This document shows positions 45,509-54,440 of a DNA stretch of 64,000 nt, one piece after another. A program made the translations under genes and the position numbers. Location of the stretch: contig NZ_CP025746.1 of assembly GCF_004015185.1 (NCBI RefSeq), forward strand, positions 3,055,776 through 3,119,775. Direction: 5' to 3'. How positions within the stretch are numbered: the stretch's first letter is position 1; every line of letters starts with the position of its first letter. A model generated the notes under the pieces. That model had not been told where the DNA came from. It did not search any database and saw only the letters and a program-made list of their open reading frames with translations. Source of the DNA: Clostridium manihotivorum. Lineage in GTDB: Bacteria; Bacillota; Clostridia; Clostridiales; Clostridiaceae.

Positions 45509-46042
45509 ATGAAAATTAGAATTCTGTACGACAACAAACCTACCTATCTGGAGGTACCAGACGAGGACTGCACTGTAATGATTGATGCTGATTATGAGGA
45601 CAGGCTATCTTCTGCTGAAGATAAAGAAACTGTCACTCGACGCTCTGCCCAAGAAATTATAGATGAGCGGTTCAACAAGCCTGAATATAACAACTGGCAT
45701 AAATTTGACAGACACAGGGGTATGCCAAAGAAACCATTCCGCAAGGATGCCGAAGCCGAAGATGAATCTGATCATATGGATTATTTTCCTGACAACTCAG
45801 ATGAAGAGACTCGAGAGAAACAAGAAGAGTATGAATATGTCTGTGACATTATTCGCAAGGCACTAAAGGAAAAACAAGCGGAGCTACTAATAGCTATTGT
45901 CTTGGACGGGGTTTCGGTATCAGAGTATGCAAAGCGGGAGGGTGTTACAGTCAGTGCCATCTCACATCGAATGGAAACAGCAATGAAAAATTTCAAAAAA
46001 GTTTTTCCGAAATCCTCAACTTACCCCTCTTCCCAAGGCTAA
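45509..46042 (+). CDS. sigma-70-region-4-like phage regulator
   Basis: 177-residue protein. The N-terminal part is acidic. The C-terminal part, from EKQAELLIAIVLDGVSVSEY to KREGVTVSAISHRMETAMKN, is a sigma region 4-type helix-turn-helix. ATG 45509 follows GGAAAGGA; the longer frame from 45437 overlaps a terminator hairpin. It is the first gene of the prophage early operon and probably directs its transcription. Confidence 0.75.
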   Translation: MKIRILYDNKPTYLEVPDEDCTVMIDADYEDRLSSAEDKETVTRRSAQEIIDERFNKPEYNNWHKFDRHRGMPKKPFRKDAEAEDESDHMDYFPDNSDEETREKQEEYEYVCDIIRKALKEKQAELLIAIVLDGVSVSEYAKREGVTVSAISHRMETAMKNFKKVFPKSSTYPSSQG

Positions 46043-46052
46043 TAGGTAGAGG
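46010..46052 (+). repeat. prophage intergenic repeat, copy 1
   Basis: AAATCCTCAAC ... GGCTAATAGGTAGAGG overlaps the end of the sigma-like gene. A matching element lies at 50323-50355. Both precede SD-led phage genes. Function unknown. Confidence 0.5.
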
Positions 46053-46088
46053 GCAGTACATAAACGCTCTCGGAAAGAGGTGAACGAA

Positions 46089-46307
46089 ATGAAACACAAT
46101 TTGAAAATAAGTGTTTCAAAGCATCCACAGTCTGGCGGGATTGTTTCCTGTCGTAATGTCACCATAAGGGAGCGTTTCCTTCGTTTCTTACTTGGTGATA
46201 AGCAGAAACTGACTATCCTTGTTCCAGGTGATACCGTACAGGAACTCGCTATCTGTGAGATTAAGGAGGGAGGGATAAGTCATGAGCAAAATCAAGTTAC
46301 TCCTTGA
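46089..46307 (+). CDS. small phage protein
   Basis: 72-residue protein of no recognised family, basic in the middle (VTIRERFLRFLLGDKQKLT) and ending in a hydrophilic tail. ATG 46089 follows GAAAGAGGTG. It overlaps the next gene by 26 bp, as usual in compact phage operons. No function can be given. Confidence 0.6.
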   Translation: MKHNLKISVSKHPQSGGIVSCRNVTIRERFLRFLLGDKQKLTILVPGDTVQELAICEIKEGGISHEQNQVTP

Positions 46308-46605
46308 TGTGGTTTCAGATATGCGTTCTTTGGCAGACAGCATACAGGCGGTTGCAGATGCAATGGCGGGCAATGAACCTTTCGAAACAGAAGAACCGAC
46401 AAAAGCTGTAAAAGAGAGTGAGCCAGAGAAAAAGGAAATCACATTGGAGGAAGTCAGAGCCAAACTCGCTGAAAAGAGTCAAGCCGGTCTTACTGCTGAA
46501 GTGAGAGAAATTATTAAAAAATATGGCAGCTCTAAACTAAGCGAAATTAACCCGGAACATTATGCAGATGTTTTGAAGGATGCGGAGGTACTCGGCAATG
46601 GGTAA
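46282..46605 (+). CDS. small phage protein, helical
   Basis: 107-residue acidic protein with an N-terminal helix, a Glu/Lys-rich linker and a C-terminal unit (LEEVRAKLAEKSQAGLTAEV, KKYGSSKLSEINPEHYADVL) seen in small proteins of phage recombination or replication modules. SD AGGAGGGAGGGA precedes ATG 46282. It overlaps the DUF2800 gene start by 8 bp. It may be an accessory to the neighbouring nuclease; this is inferred. Confidence 0.65.
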   Translation: MSKIKLLLDVVSDMRSLADSIQAVADAMAGNEPFETEEPTKAVKESEPEKKEITLEEVRAKLAEKSQAGLTAEVREIIKKYGSSKLSEINPEHYADVLKDAEVLGNG

Positions 46606-47746
46606 ACACGCAGTACTTTCTGCATCCGGGGCGCATAGGTGGCTACATTGCCTTCCATCTGCAAGACTGGAGTTGGAGTTTGCAAATAATGAATCCGGTG
46701 CAGCAGCCGAAGGCACCGCCGCCCATGCTCTTTGTGAACATAAACTTAAAAAAGCGCTTCACATGAGAAGTAAGCGTCCAATCTCTGATTATAACACTGA
46801 TGAGATGGAAGAACACAGCGATGCCTATGTGGAATTTGTGATGGAGCAGCTTGAAGTGGCAAAGCAAAGCTGCAAGGACCCGTTGATACTTATTGAACAG
46901 CGCCTTGATTATTCTTGCTATGTACCAGACGGTTTTGGAACCGGTGACTGCATTATCATTGGGGACAAGAAACTTCATATTATTGATATGAAATACGGAA
47001 TGGGGATTATTGTAAATGCAATTGAAAACCCACAGATGAAACTGTACGCACTTGGTGCTTTGGAAATCTACGATAGTCTGTATGATATTGAGGAGGTTTC
47101 CATGACCATATTTCAGCCACGCAGAGAAAATGTCAGCACATGGACTATTTCGGTAAAGGAATTAAAAGACTGGGCAGAAAATGAACTAAAACCAAAGGCA
47201 TCAATGGCCTATGAAGGTGAAGGTGAATATCTTCCAGGTGAGTGGTGTACTTTCTGCCGAGCTGCTGTTAAATGCCGTGCAAGAGCGGAAGAAAAGCTGA
47301 AACTGGCACAGTCGGAGTTTAAATTACCACCTCTACTTACGTACGCTGAAATTGAGGAAGTCCTTGCTAAATTGACAGACCTTACGAAGTGGGCAAACGA
47401 AATCATTTCTTATGCCACGGATGCTGCAGTCAATCACGGTAAAGAGTGGCATGGGTTTAAGATTGTTGAGGGTAGGTCTGTCCGTAAATATAGAGATGAA
47501 GATGCTGTGGCTGAAGCAGCCAAGGCAAATGGCTATAAGGATATCTACCGTCAGAGTCTCATTACATTAACAGAAATGCAGAAGTTGATGGGTAAGGCAA
47601 AATTTGAGGAAATTCTCGGTGGCCTCATACATAAACCACCGGGCAAACCGACGCTAGTCCCACTTTCAGATAAGCGTCCGGTTATGAATGTATCAAACGT
47701 AATAAACGAATTTAACGAAATAACGGAGGTATTGGAATATGAATAA
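46598..47746 (+). CDS. DUF2800 protein, Cas4/RecB-like phage nuclease
   Basis: 382-residue DUF2800 protein. The PD-(D/E)XK-like core is visible as GTGDCIIIGDKKLHIIDMKY, and a later Cys cluster WCTFCRAAVKCRA resembles the Fe-S module of Cas4/AddB nucleases. The N-terminal LSASGAHRWLHCLPSARLE is the family hallmark. ATG 46598 follows GGAGGT. It sits before an SSB-like protein and a polymerase and probably acts in phage recombination. Confidence 0.88.
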   Translation: MGKHAVLSASGAHRWLHCLPSARLELEFANNESGAAAEGTAAHALCEHKLKKALHMRSKRPISDYNTDEMEEHSDAYVEFVMEQLEVAKQSCKDPLILIEQRLDYSCYVPDGFGTGDCIIIGDKKLHIIDMKYGMGIIVNAIENPQMKLYALGALEIYDSLYDIEEVSMTIFQPRRENVSTWTISVKELKDWAENELKPKASMAYEGEGEYLPGEWCTFCRAAVKCRARAEEKLKLAQSEFKLPPLLTYAEIEEVLAKLTDLTKWANEIISYATDAAVNHGKEWHGFKIVEGRSVRKYRDEDAVAEAAKANGYKDIYRQSLITLTEMQKLMGKAKFEEILGGLIHKPPGKPTLVPLSDKRPVMNVSNVINEFNEITEVLEYE

Positions 47747-48287
47747 TCAAAACAGAACTAAGGTTGTTACAAGTGTAAATACACGGCTAAGCTACTTTCA
47801 CGGCTGGGAACCGGTATCCATCAATGGCGGAGCGGAAAAGTACAGCGTTTCAGTACTGATTCCCAAGACAGATAAGGAAACCATCAATGCAATTAATGCA
47901 GCAGTAGATGCAGCTATTGAAGAGGGCATTGCAAAGTTTGGAGGTAAGAAACCGAATAAGGCTGCCATCAAGTTGCCGCTTAGGGATGGGGACGTGGAGC
48001 GTGACGACGAGGCTTACAAAGGTCATTATTTCGTAAATGCCAACAGCAATACTCCACCTCAGATTGTAGACAAAGCGGTCAGACCTATTCTAGATCGTAA
48101 TGAGGTGTACAGCGGTTGCTATGCAAGAGTATCCCTTAATTTCTATGCTTTCAACTCAAATGGCAATAAGGGTGTGGCCTGTGGACTTGGCAATATCCAG
48201 AAGGTAAGGGACGGAGAGCCTTTAGGTGGCAGAACCAATGCTGCGGATGATTTCACCACTGTTGAAGATGATGATTTCCTGGCATAA
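47739..48287 (+). CDS. DUF2815 single-stranded DNA-binding protein
   Basis: 182-residue DUF2815 protein, an OB-fold ssDNA binder of the T7 gp2.5 type. It ends in an acidic tail with a terminal hydrophobic residue (TTVEDDDFLA), the usual protein-docking tip of SSBs. It overlaps the DUF2800 gene by 8 bp. With DUF2800 and Pol A it forms the phage replication/recombination core. Confidence 0.87.
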   Translation: MNNQNRTKVVTSVNTRLSYFHGWEPVSINGGAEKYSVSVLIPKTDKETINAINAAVDAAIEEGIAKFGGKKPNKAAIKLPLRDGDVERDDEAYKGHYFVNANSNTPPQIVDKAVRPILDRNEVYSGCYARVSLNFYAFNSNGNKGVACGLGNIQKVRDGEPLGGRTNAADDFTTVEDDDFLA

Positions 48288-48311
48288 CAGATAAAAAATT
48301 AGACAGACGAG

Positions 48312-48336
48312 GTGGCGGAGGAAGTTCTTCTGCCAC
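48312..48336 (+). terminator. small hairpin between SSB-like and polymerase genes
   Basis: GTGGCGGAG / TTTCTGCCAC-like stem followed by TTTG repeats. A weak terminator or mRNA processing site. Confidence 0.4.
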
Positions 48337-48365
48337 TTTGTTTGTATTCAAAAGGACGGTAATAT

Positions 48366-50300
48366 ATGAATTCTATTTCTATTGACATAGAGACGTTTTC
48401 GAGTGTCAATCTTCAAAAATGCGGAGTTTACCGTTATGTCGAGAGTGATGATTTTGAAATTCTGCTGTTTGGCTATTCCGCTGACAATGGTGAAGTGCAG
48501 ATTGTTGATCTTGCCTGTGGAGAGGAAATCCCGGAGGAGATTATTAATGCCCTCATGGATAATTCCGTAACCAAGTGGGCTTTTAATGCAATGTTCGAGC
48601 GTGTTTGTATATCGAAATGGCTTAATCTTTCAGAATATCTTGACCCCGTATCATGGAAGTGCTCCATGATATGGTCGGCATATATGGGACTTCCTCTTTC
48701 TCTAGAAGGTGTCGGTGCTGTTTTAGGATTGGAAAAACAAAAGCTAACTGAGGGTAAAGACTTAATCAAATACTTTTGTACACCTTGCTCTCCCACAAAA
48801 TCAAATGGGGGTCGAGTAGGAAATCTGCCGGAACATGATCAGGATAAATGGGAGCGTTTTAAAGCCTATAACCTTCGTGACGTGGAAGCCGAGATGTCTA
48901 TAAAGCAGAGATTATCCAAGTTTCAGATGCCAGAGAATATATGGGCGGAATATCATCTTGACCAGGAAATCAATGATCGTGGCATTGCCATTGATATGAC
49001 CTTTGTCAAACAGGCTGTCGCAATAGATGAACATACCCGTGAAAAGCTAACTGCTCTTATGCAGGACATGACTAATCTAGAGAATCCAAACTCGGTGCAA
49101 CAAATGAAAGGTTGGCTTTCAGAGAATGGGTTAGAAACAGATACCCTTGGTAAAAAAGCAGTTTCAAAGATGTTAAAGACAGCACCTGAACCACTAGGCA
49201 CTGTTTTGGAGCTTCGTCAGCAGCTTGCTAAATCATCTGTGAAGAAATACACAGCAATGGAAAATGCGGTATGCCATGACGGTCGTGCTAGAGGGATGTT
49301 TCAATTTTACGGAGCTAATAGAACAGGCAGGTTTTCTGGGCGGCTGATTCAATTGCAGAACCTCCCTCAAAACCATATGCCTGATTTGGAACAGGCCCGT
49401 GCTTTAGTTCGTAGTGGAAACTTTGATGCCCTCACTCTGCTCTATGATTCCGTACCTGAGGTCTTATCGGAACTTATCCGTACTGCTTTTATACCCCGTG
49501 ATGGAATGAAGTTTATCGTTGCAGACTTCTCAGCGATTGAGGCTCGTGTCATTGCCTGGCTTGCAGGTGAGAAATGGAGAACAGAGGTATTCCAAAAGGG
49601 TGGTGACATCTACTGTGCCAGTGCCTCTCAGATGTTTAATGTACCTGTTGAAAAACACGGTGTGAACGGGCATCTTCGTCAAAAAGGCAAAATAGCCGAA
49701 CTTGCACTCGGCTATGGTGGGTCTGTTGGAGCATTAAAATCGATGGGTGCTTTAGAGATGGGAATTGAAGAAGAAGAACTTCAGCCTCTTGTAAATGCTT
49801 GGAGACAGTCCAACCCCAATATCACAAAACTTTGGTGGGATGTTGACCGTGCGGTAAAAACCTGTGTTAAGCAGAAAACTCCCACAGAGACACACGGCAT
49901 TCAATTTATATATCAAAGTGGAATGCTCTTTATTGTTCTTCCTTCCGGTAGACGGCTTGCCTATGTAAAACCTCGTATGGGAGAGAATGTTTTTGGCGGT
50001 GAGTCGGTTACTTATGAAGGTGTCGGCGGAACGAAAAAATGGGAAAGAATCGAAAGCTACGGACCCAAATTTGTAGAGAATATTGTTCAGGCAATCAGCC
50101 GTGACATTTTGTGCTACGCCATGCAGACATTAAAGAATTGTTCTATTGTGGCTCATGTACATGATGAAATTATTATCGAAGCAGATATGAGAATGTCACT
50201 TCCTACCGTTTGTGAACAGATGGGACGAACACCAAGCTGGGCAAAAGGTCTGTTACTTAGTGCCGATGGCTATGAGTGTCAGTTTTATCAAAAAGATTAA
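48366..50300 (+). CDS. phage DNA polymerase I (family A)
   Basis: 644-residue replicative polymerase. A 3'-5' exonuclease domain begins SIDIETFSS. Polymerase motif A is VADFSAIEARV, motif B is RQKGKIAELALGYGG and motif C is AHVHDEIII. There is no 5'-nuclease domain, as usual for phage enzymes. SD AAAGGACGG precedes ATG 48366. It works with the primase-helicase and SSB genes of this operon. Confidence 0.93.
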   Translation: MNSISIDIETFSSVNLQKCGVYRYVESDDFEILLFGYSADNGEVQIVDLACGEEIPEEIINALMDNSVTKWAFNAMFERVCISKWLNLSEYLDPVSWKCSMIWSAYMGLPLSLEGVGAVLGLEKQKLTEGKDLIKYFCTPCSPTKSNGGRVGNLPEHDQDKWERFKAYNLRDVEAEMSIKQRLSKFQMPENIWAEYHLDQEINDRGIAIDMTFVKQAVAIDEHTREKLTALMQDMTNLENPNSVQQMKGWLSENGLETDTLGKKAVSKMLKTAPEPLGTVLELRQQLAKSSVKKYTAMENAVCHDGRARGMFQFYGANRTGRFSGRLIQLQNLPQNHMPDLEQARALVRSGNFDALTLLYDSVPEVLSELIRTAFIPRDGMKFIVADFSAIEARVIAWLAGEKWRTEVFQKGGDIYCASASQMFNVPVEKHGVNGHLRQKGKIAELALGYGGSVGALKSMGALEMGIEEEELQPLVNAWRQSNPNITKLWWDVDRAVKTCVKQKTPTETHGIQFIYQSGMLFIVLPSGRRLAYVKPRMGENVFGGESVTYEGVGGTKKWERIESYGPKFVENIVQAISRDILCYAMQTLKNCSIVAHVHDEIIIEADMRMSLPTVCEQMGRTPSWAKGLLLSADGYECQFYQKD

Positions 50301-50322
50301 ATTAATTTTTCAAAATCCTCAA

Positions 50323-50355
50323 CATTCATTACCTCCTGTGGCTATTAGGTAGAGG
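50323..50355 (+). repeat. prophage intergenic repeat, copy 2
   Basis: AAATCCTCAAC ... GGCTATTAGGTAGAGG, like 46010-46052. It is followed by an AGAGG-AACTTT-CCTCT hairpin just before the antirepressor SD. Confidence 0.5.
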
Positions 50356-50391
50356 AACTTTCCTCTGACTAAATTACAGGAGGTAATTCGT

Positions 50392-51144
50392 ATGGACGAA
50401 TTAGTAAGAATCAACTATGAAAATCATCGACCAACCGTACTCGGTCGTGATTTACATGAAGCCTTGGAAGTCAAGACAGCGTATAAGGACTGGTTTCCAA
50501 GAATGTGTGAGTATGGATTTGAGGAAGGGTCAGACTTTAGCTCATTTTTGAGCGAAAGTACTGGAGGCAGACCAAGCGTAGATCATCAGCTTACCATCGA
50601 CATGGCAAAAGAGCTATGCATGATACAGCGTACTCCAAAAGGAAAGCAGTGCCGCCAATACTTCCTTGATATTGAGAGGAAGTGGAATTCACCAGAGGCA
50701 ATCATGGCAAGGGCACTACAGTTAGCCAATCAACAGCTAACTCAAATAAGACATCAAAATAAACTGCTTGAAGGTACGATTGCTGTTCAGAATCAACAGA
50801 TTACAGAAATGAAACCGAAGGTGTCCTATTATGATGTGGTTCTAAATTGTAAAGACCTTATTTCAACATCGGCAATTGCTAAGGACTATGGCAAGTCTGC
50901 TATATGGATGAACCGTTATCTTCATGATAAAGGTATCCAGTTCAAGCAGGGTGACATCTGGCTTTTATATCAGAAGTATGCGGAGAAAGGCTACACCAGT
51001 ACCAAAACACATAGCTACCTTGGCAGTAACGGAGAACAACATACAAAGGTTCATACTTACTGGACACAAAAAGGCAGACTCTTCATTTATGAACTTATGA
51101 AGGCAGACGGTATCTTACCACAGATAGAAATGGAGGGTGCGTAA
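50392..51144 (+). CDS. phage antirepressor (AntA/KilAC type)
   Basis: 250-residue antirepressor. The N-terminal AntA/AntB domain (VLGRDLHEALEVKTAYKDWF, IDMAKELCMIQRTPKGKQCR) is joined by a short coiled coil to a C-terminal KilAC domain (YYDVVLNCKDLISTSAIAKD, ending LFIYELMK). Such proteins inactivate phage repressors at induction. SD CAGGAGGT precedes ATG 50392. The stop shares a base with the next start (TAATG). Confidence 0.9.
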   Translation: MDELVRINYENHRPTVLGRDLHEALEVKTAYKDWFPRMCEYGFEEGSDFSSFLSESTGGRPSVDHQLTIDMAKELCMIQRTPKGKQCRQYFLDIERKWNSPEAIMARALQLANQQLTQIRHQNKLLEGTIAVQNQQITEMKPKVSYYDVVLNCKDLISTSAIAKDYGKSAIWMNRYLHDKGIQFKQGDIWLLYQKYAEKGYTSTKTHSYLGSNGEQHTKVHTYWTQKGRLFIYELMKADGILPQIEMEGA

Positions 51145-51578
51145 TGGGAATCAACAAATTCAATCCTGAGGGTTACCATGACCCAACTCCTCATGAAGCA
51201 CTGACCAACATAATGAGAAAGGAAAAGGCAGATAAAAAATCTGCCTTTAAGCCGCTTGTATATATTTGTTCTCCCTATTCCGGTGATATAGAAGGGAACG
51301 TTAAAAAGGCTCGTAGCTTTTGTAGATTTGCCTTGGAGCAAAATTGCATACCAATTGCACCGCACCTTATGTTTCCGCAGTTTATGGATGATGAAAACCT
51401 AAATGAACGGGAACTTGCAATTTTCATGGATATCGTGCTCATGGGAAAGTGCTCTGAGGTATGGGTGCTTGGGAACATCATCTCAAGCGGTATGGCAAGG
51501 GAGATTGAAGTAGCTAAAAAACGCAGACAGACGGTCAGATATTTTAATCCGGAGTATAAGGAGGTCGAAAGTCTATGA
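51144..51578 (+). CDS. DUF4406 nucleoside deoxyribosyltransferase-like protein
   Basis: 144-residue DUF4406 protein, with VYICSPYSGDIEGNVKKARS at the start of a nucleoside 2-deoxyribosyltransferase-like fold, and later IFMDIVLMGKCSEVWVLG and SSGMAREI. It may modify or recycle nucleotides during phage growth. It is coupled on both sides (TAATG upstream, ATGA downstream). Confidence 0.87.
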   Translation: MGINKFNPEGYHDPTPHEALTNIMRKEKADKKSAFKPLVYICSPYSGDIEGNVKKARSFCRFALEQNCIPIAPHLMFPQFMDDENLNERELAIFMDIVLMGKCSEVWVLGNIISSGMAREIEVAKKRRQTVRYFNPEYKEVESL

Positions 51579-53941
51579 AAATTGCAGTGGGCAACAGCCG
51601 GATGGATAAAAAGTGGAAAAACAGTGATGTTTCATGGGAGGGTTTTTGCTCCCGTGTAAAAACGACACAACGTACCACGGAAACGGTAGAGGAATATCGG
51701 AAACTTAAAAAAGGGCAACAAGATGGTATCAAGGATGTAGGTGGCTTTGTAGGAGGGCATCTAAAAGAAGGAAGGCGAAAGAAGGGTAATGTTCTATGCC
51801 GCTCTTTGCTTACCCTCGATATGGACTACGGTAAGCCAGATATCTGGGAGCAAATATCAATGCTTTTCGATTTTAAATGCTGCGTCTACTCCACCCATAA
51901 ACACACACCAGAAAATCCAAGACTTAGGCTTATTATTCCACTTGCTCGTGAAATCAGCGAAGAAGAATATGCAGCCGTTGGACGTATGGTGGCAAAAGAA
52001 ATCGGTATTGACCTTTTCGATGACACGACATATGAAGCGCACCGCCTTATGTATTGGCCATCCACATCATCAAACGGTGAATTTGTCTATGAAGAGCAGG
52101 ATGGAGCATTACTTGACCCTGATATTTATCTTTCAAAATATGAAAACTGGCATGATACGTCAACTTGGCCAGTATCAAGCAGGCAGTCTGAAGTCATTAA
52201 TCGCAGTCTTAAAGAGCAAGCAGATCCGCTTTTAAAGGAAGGTGTAGTAGGAACATTCTGTCGCGCCTATTCCGTTTGTGAAGCGATAGAGAAATTCTTA
52301 GGTGCAGTTTATGCCCCATCTGCAATGGAAGGACGCTATGATTATATCCCGGCTGACAGTAGTGCAGGTGTAATTATCTATGATGATAAATTCGCATACA
52401 GCCATCATGCCACCGATCCGGCAAGCGGTCTACTCTTAAATGCTTTTGACCTCGTTCGTATTCATAAATTCGGTTCTTTAGATGATAAGGTCTCCACTAC
52501 TACGGCTCCCGGTAGGATGCCGTCTTTTGTAGCAATGTGCGAGTTTGCTATAAAAGACGATGCAGTGAAAGCTGAGTTTGCCAAAGAAAGACAGGCTCAA
52601 GCTGAAGAGGAGTTTAGCGATGAAGATTGGCAGACGGGATTGGAACTGGATAAGCAAGGTCGAATAAAAGACACACTGGACAACATTGTCCTAATTATTC
52701 GGCATGATGGGAATTTACAACATATAGCTTTCAACTGCCACCGTGATGGCATTGATGCCAAAGGTGGTTTGCCTTGGGAACAGATTAAGGCTGGCTGGAA
52801 TGATTCAGATAACGCATTACTTAAAGTGTACTTAAGCAGTATGTATGGAGTTTATTCTCCTACTAAGACCAAGGATGCAGTGGTAGCTGTAGCTACGGAG
52901 AGAGCCTACCATCCTATTAAGGAGTATCTGAACTCCCTGCCAAAATGGGATGGTATCAATCGGGTGGAAAACCTACTTATTGAATATTTCGGTGCAACGG
53001 ATAATTCCTATACAAAAGCAATTATTCGTAAAACAATGGTTGCAGCGGTAGCCCGTATTTATAGACCAGGTACAAAATTTGACAGTGTCCTTATCTTAAA
53101 CGGACCCCAGGGCATCGGCAAGTCTACCTTTTTCGCCAAACTTGCTGGAGATTGGTTTTCAGACAGTTTGACCATTACAGACATGAAGGATAAAGCAGGT
53201 CCTGAAAAATTGCAGGGATATTGGATGTTGGAACTGGGTGAGCTTGCCGGAATGCGTAAGACCGATGTGGAGGTTGTTAAGTCTTTTATCTCTAGGACTG
53301 ATGATAAGTACCGTGCAAGTTATGGAGTCAATGTAGAAAGCCATCCCCGTCAATGTGTGATTGTGGGTTCTACAAATGCAGAAAGCGGATTTCTTCGGGA
53401 CATTACGGGCAACCGCAGATTCTGGCCAGTCCGCATTAGTGGTAACAGTAAAAAGAAAGCTTGGCAGATGACAAAAGAGGAAGTTCAGCAGATCTGGGCA
53501 GAGACACTGGTGCTTTATGAGAAGGGTGAAAAACTCTACCTTGAAGGTGATGATGTACATTTAGCAACCAGTGAACAGGCTGATGCAATGGAAACCGACG
53601 AACGTGAAGGACTGGTTCGTACCTATCTGGATACCCTTTTGCCAGATGATTGGGATGCCATGTCTTTGTATGAGCGTAGAAATTTCCTTGGCGGTAGCGA
53701 GTTTGGGGGCGGCACCCGTGTTGGAACAGTAAAAAGAACCCTTGTCTGCAACATGGAGATTTGGTGTGAGTGTTTCGGTAAAGAGGCATCAATGCTAAAG
53801 CCTTCAGACTCCTATGCCATCGGTGCCATTATGAGAAAAATCAGTGAGTGGAACAAGTACACCGGGAACAAGAATGGTGTAGTGACGTTTCCTGTCTACG
53901 GAAAGCAGCGAGCTTATTCCCGAAATGAGGAACAGAGCTAA
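51575..53941 (+). CDS. phage primase-helicase (VapE family)
   Basis: 788-residue fusion. The N-terminal half looks like an archaeo-eukaryotic primase (LTLDMDYG with the Asp pair, STHKHTPENPRLRLI, RLMYWPS). The C-terminal half is a VapE/SF3-like helicase with Walker A GPQGIGKST (510-518), LGELAG and a GSTNAESGFLRD sensor strand. It overlaps the previous gene by 4 bp. It primes and unwinds phage DNA for the family A polymerase. The C-terminal winged part is typical. Confidence 0.9.
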   Translation: MKIAVGNSRMDKKWKNSDVSWEGFCSRVKTTQRTTETVEEYRKLKKGQQDGIKDVGGFVGGHLKEGRRKKGNVLCRSLLTLDMDYGKPDIWEQISMLFDFKCCVYSTHKHTPENPRLRLIIPLAREISEEEYAAVGRMVAKEIGIDLFDDTTYEAHRLMYWPSTSSNGEFVYEEQDGALLDPDIYLSKYENWHDTSTWPVSSRQSEVINRSLKEQADPLLKEGVVGTFCRAYSVCEAIEKFLGAVYAPSAMEGRYDYIPADSSAGVIIYDDKFAYSHHATDPASGLLLNAFDLVRIHKFGSLDDKVSTTTAPGRMPSFVAMCEFAIKDDAVKAEFAKERQAQAEEEFSDEDWQTGLELDKQGRIKDTLDNIVLIIRHDGNLQHIAFNCHRDGIDAKGGLPWEQIKAGWNDSDNALLKVYLSSMYGVYSPTKTKDAVVAVATERAYHPIKEYLNSLPKWDGINRVENLLIEYFGATDNSYTKAIIRKTMVAAVARIYRPGTKFDSVLILNGPQGIGKSTFFAKLAGDWFSDSLTITDMKDKAGPEKLQGYWMLELGELAGMRKTDVEVVKSFISRTDDKYRASYGVNVESHPRQCVIVGSTNAESGFLRDITGNRRFWPVRISGNSKKKAWQMTKEEVQQIWAETLVLYEKGEKLYLEGDDVHLATSEQADAMETDEREGLVRTYLDTLLPDDWDAMSLYERRNFLGGSEFGGGTRVGTVKRTLVCNMEIWCECFGKEASMLKPSDSYAIGAIMRKISEWNKYTGNKNGVVTFPVYGKQRAYSRNEEQS

Positions 53942-54075
53942 AGTTGTACCATACTTTGTTCCCAGACTTGTTCACTCGCAAATATAGATAAAACAATAAA
54001 GAATGACGGTTTGGAACAAGTGGAACAAGAAATTACCTTTATATATAAAAGATGATAAAAAGAAGAGTGTAAGCC

Positions 54076-54103
54076 TGTGCATACGTATATACACGCGCGT
54101 ATA
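54076..54103. other. 28-nt alternating pyrimidine-purine tract
   Basis: A strict Y-R alternation with a CGCGCG core runs for 28 nt in the 217-nt gap between the primase-helicase and VRR-NUC genes. Such tracts can adopt Z-DNA. The gap also holds several GGAACA/TGTTCC words and a doubtful 33-codon frame (54003-54104) with no SD. Confidence 0.55.
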
Positions 54104-54158
54104 GGAAAAATCGGTCAAAGTTGTTTTCTTGTTCCGAGCCTTTATATAGGAGGAATTT

Positions 54159-54440
54159 ATGCTTGAAAAAGTTATCGAAAAGAAACTGGTGGCGGCGGTA
54201 AAAAAGATGGGAGGTATTGCGGCGAAGTTTGTTAGTCCTGGTTTAGATGGAATGCCAGATCGCCTGGTACTTTTGCCAAAGGGGAAGATGGCATTTGTGG
54301 AATTAAAGGCTCCCGGTAAGAAACCCCGCCCGCTACAGCTTAGAAGAATAAAGCAATTACAAAAGTTGGGGTTTGCCTGCTATGTAATTGACAATGATGA
54401 TCAGATTGGAGGGATACTCGATGAAATACAATCCTCATAA
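54159..54440 (+). CDS. VRR-NUC domain nuclease
   Basis: 93-residue stand-alone VRR-NUC protein. The PD-(D/E)XK core is GLDGMPDRLVLL, then FVELKAPG (Glu and Lys), followed by QLRRIKQLQKLGF. It probably cuts branched DNA in phage replication. SD AGGAGG precedes ATG 54159. It overlaps the SNF2 helicase gene, a pairing common in phages of this type. Confidence 0.9.
   Translation: MLEKVIEKKLVAAVKKMGGIAAKFVSPGLDGMPDRLVLLPKGKMAFVELKAPGKKPRPLQLRRIKQLQKLGFACYVIDNDDQIGGILDEIQSS

Noticed and set aside
45160..45537. 125-aa minus-strand open frame in the early leader
   Set aside because: It covers two hairpins and the operator and overlaps the sigma-like gene start. It has no SD.
54003..54104. 33-codon frame in the primase/VRR-NUC gap
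   Set aside because: No SD; its codons run through the alternating tract. Not enough to call a gene.
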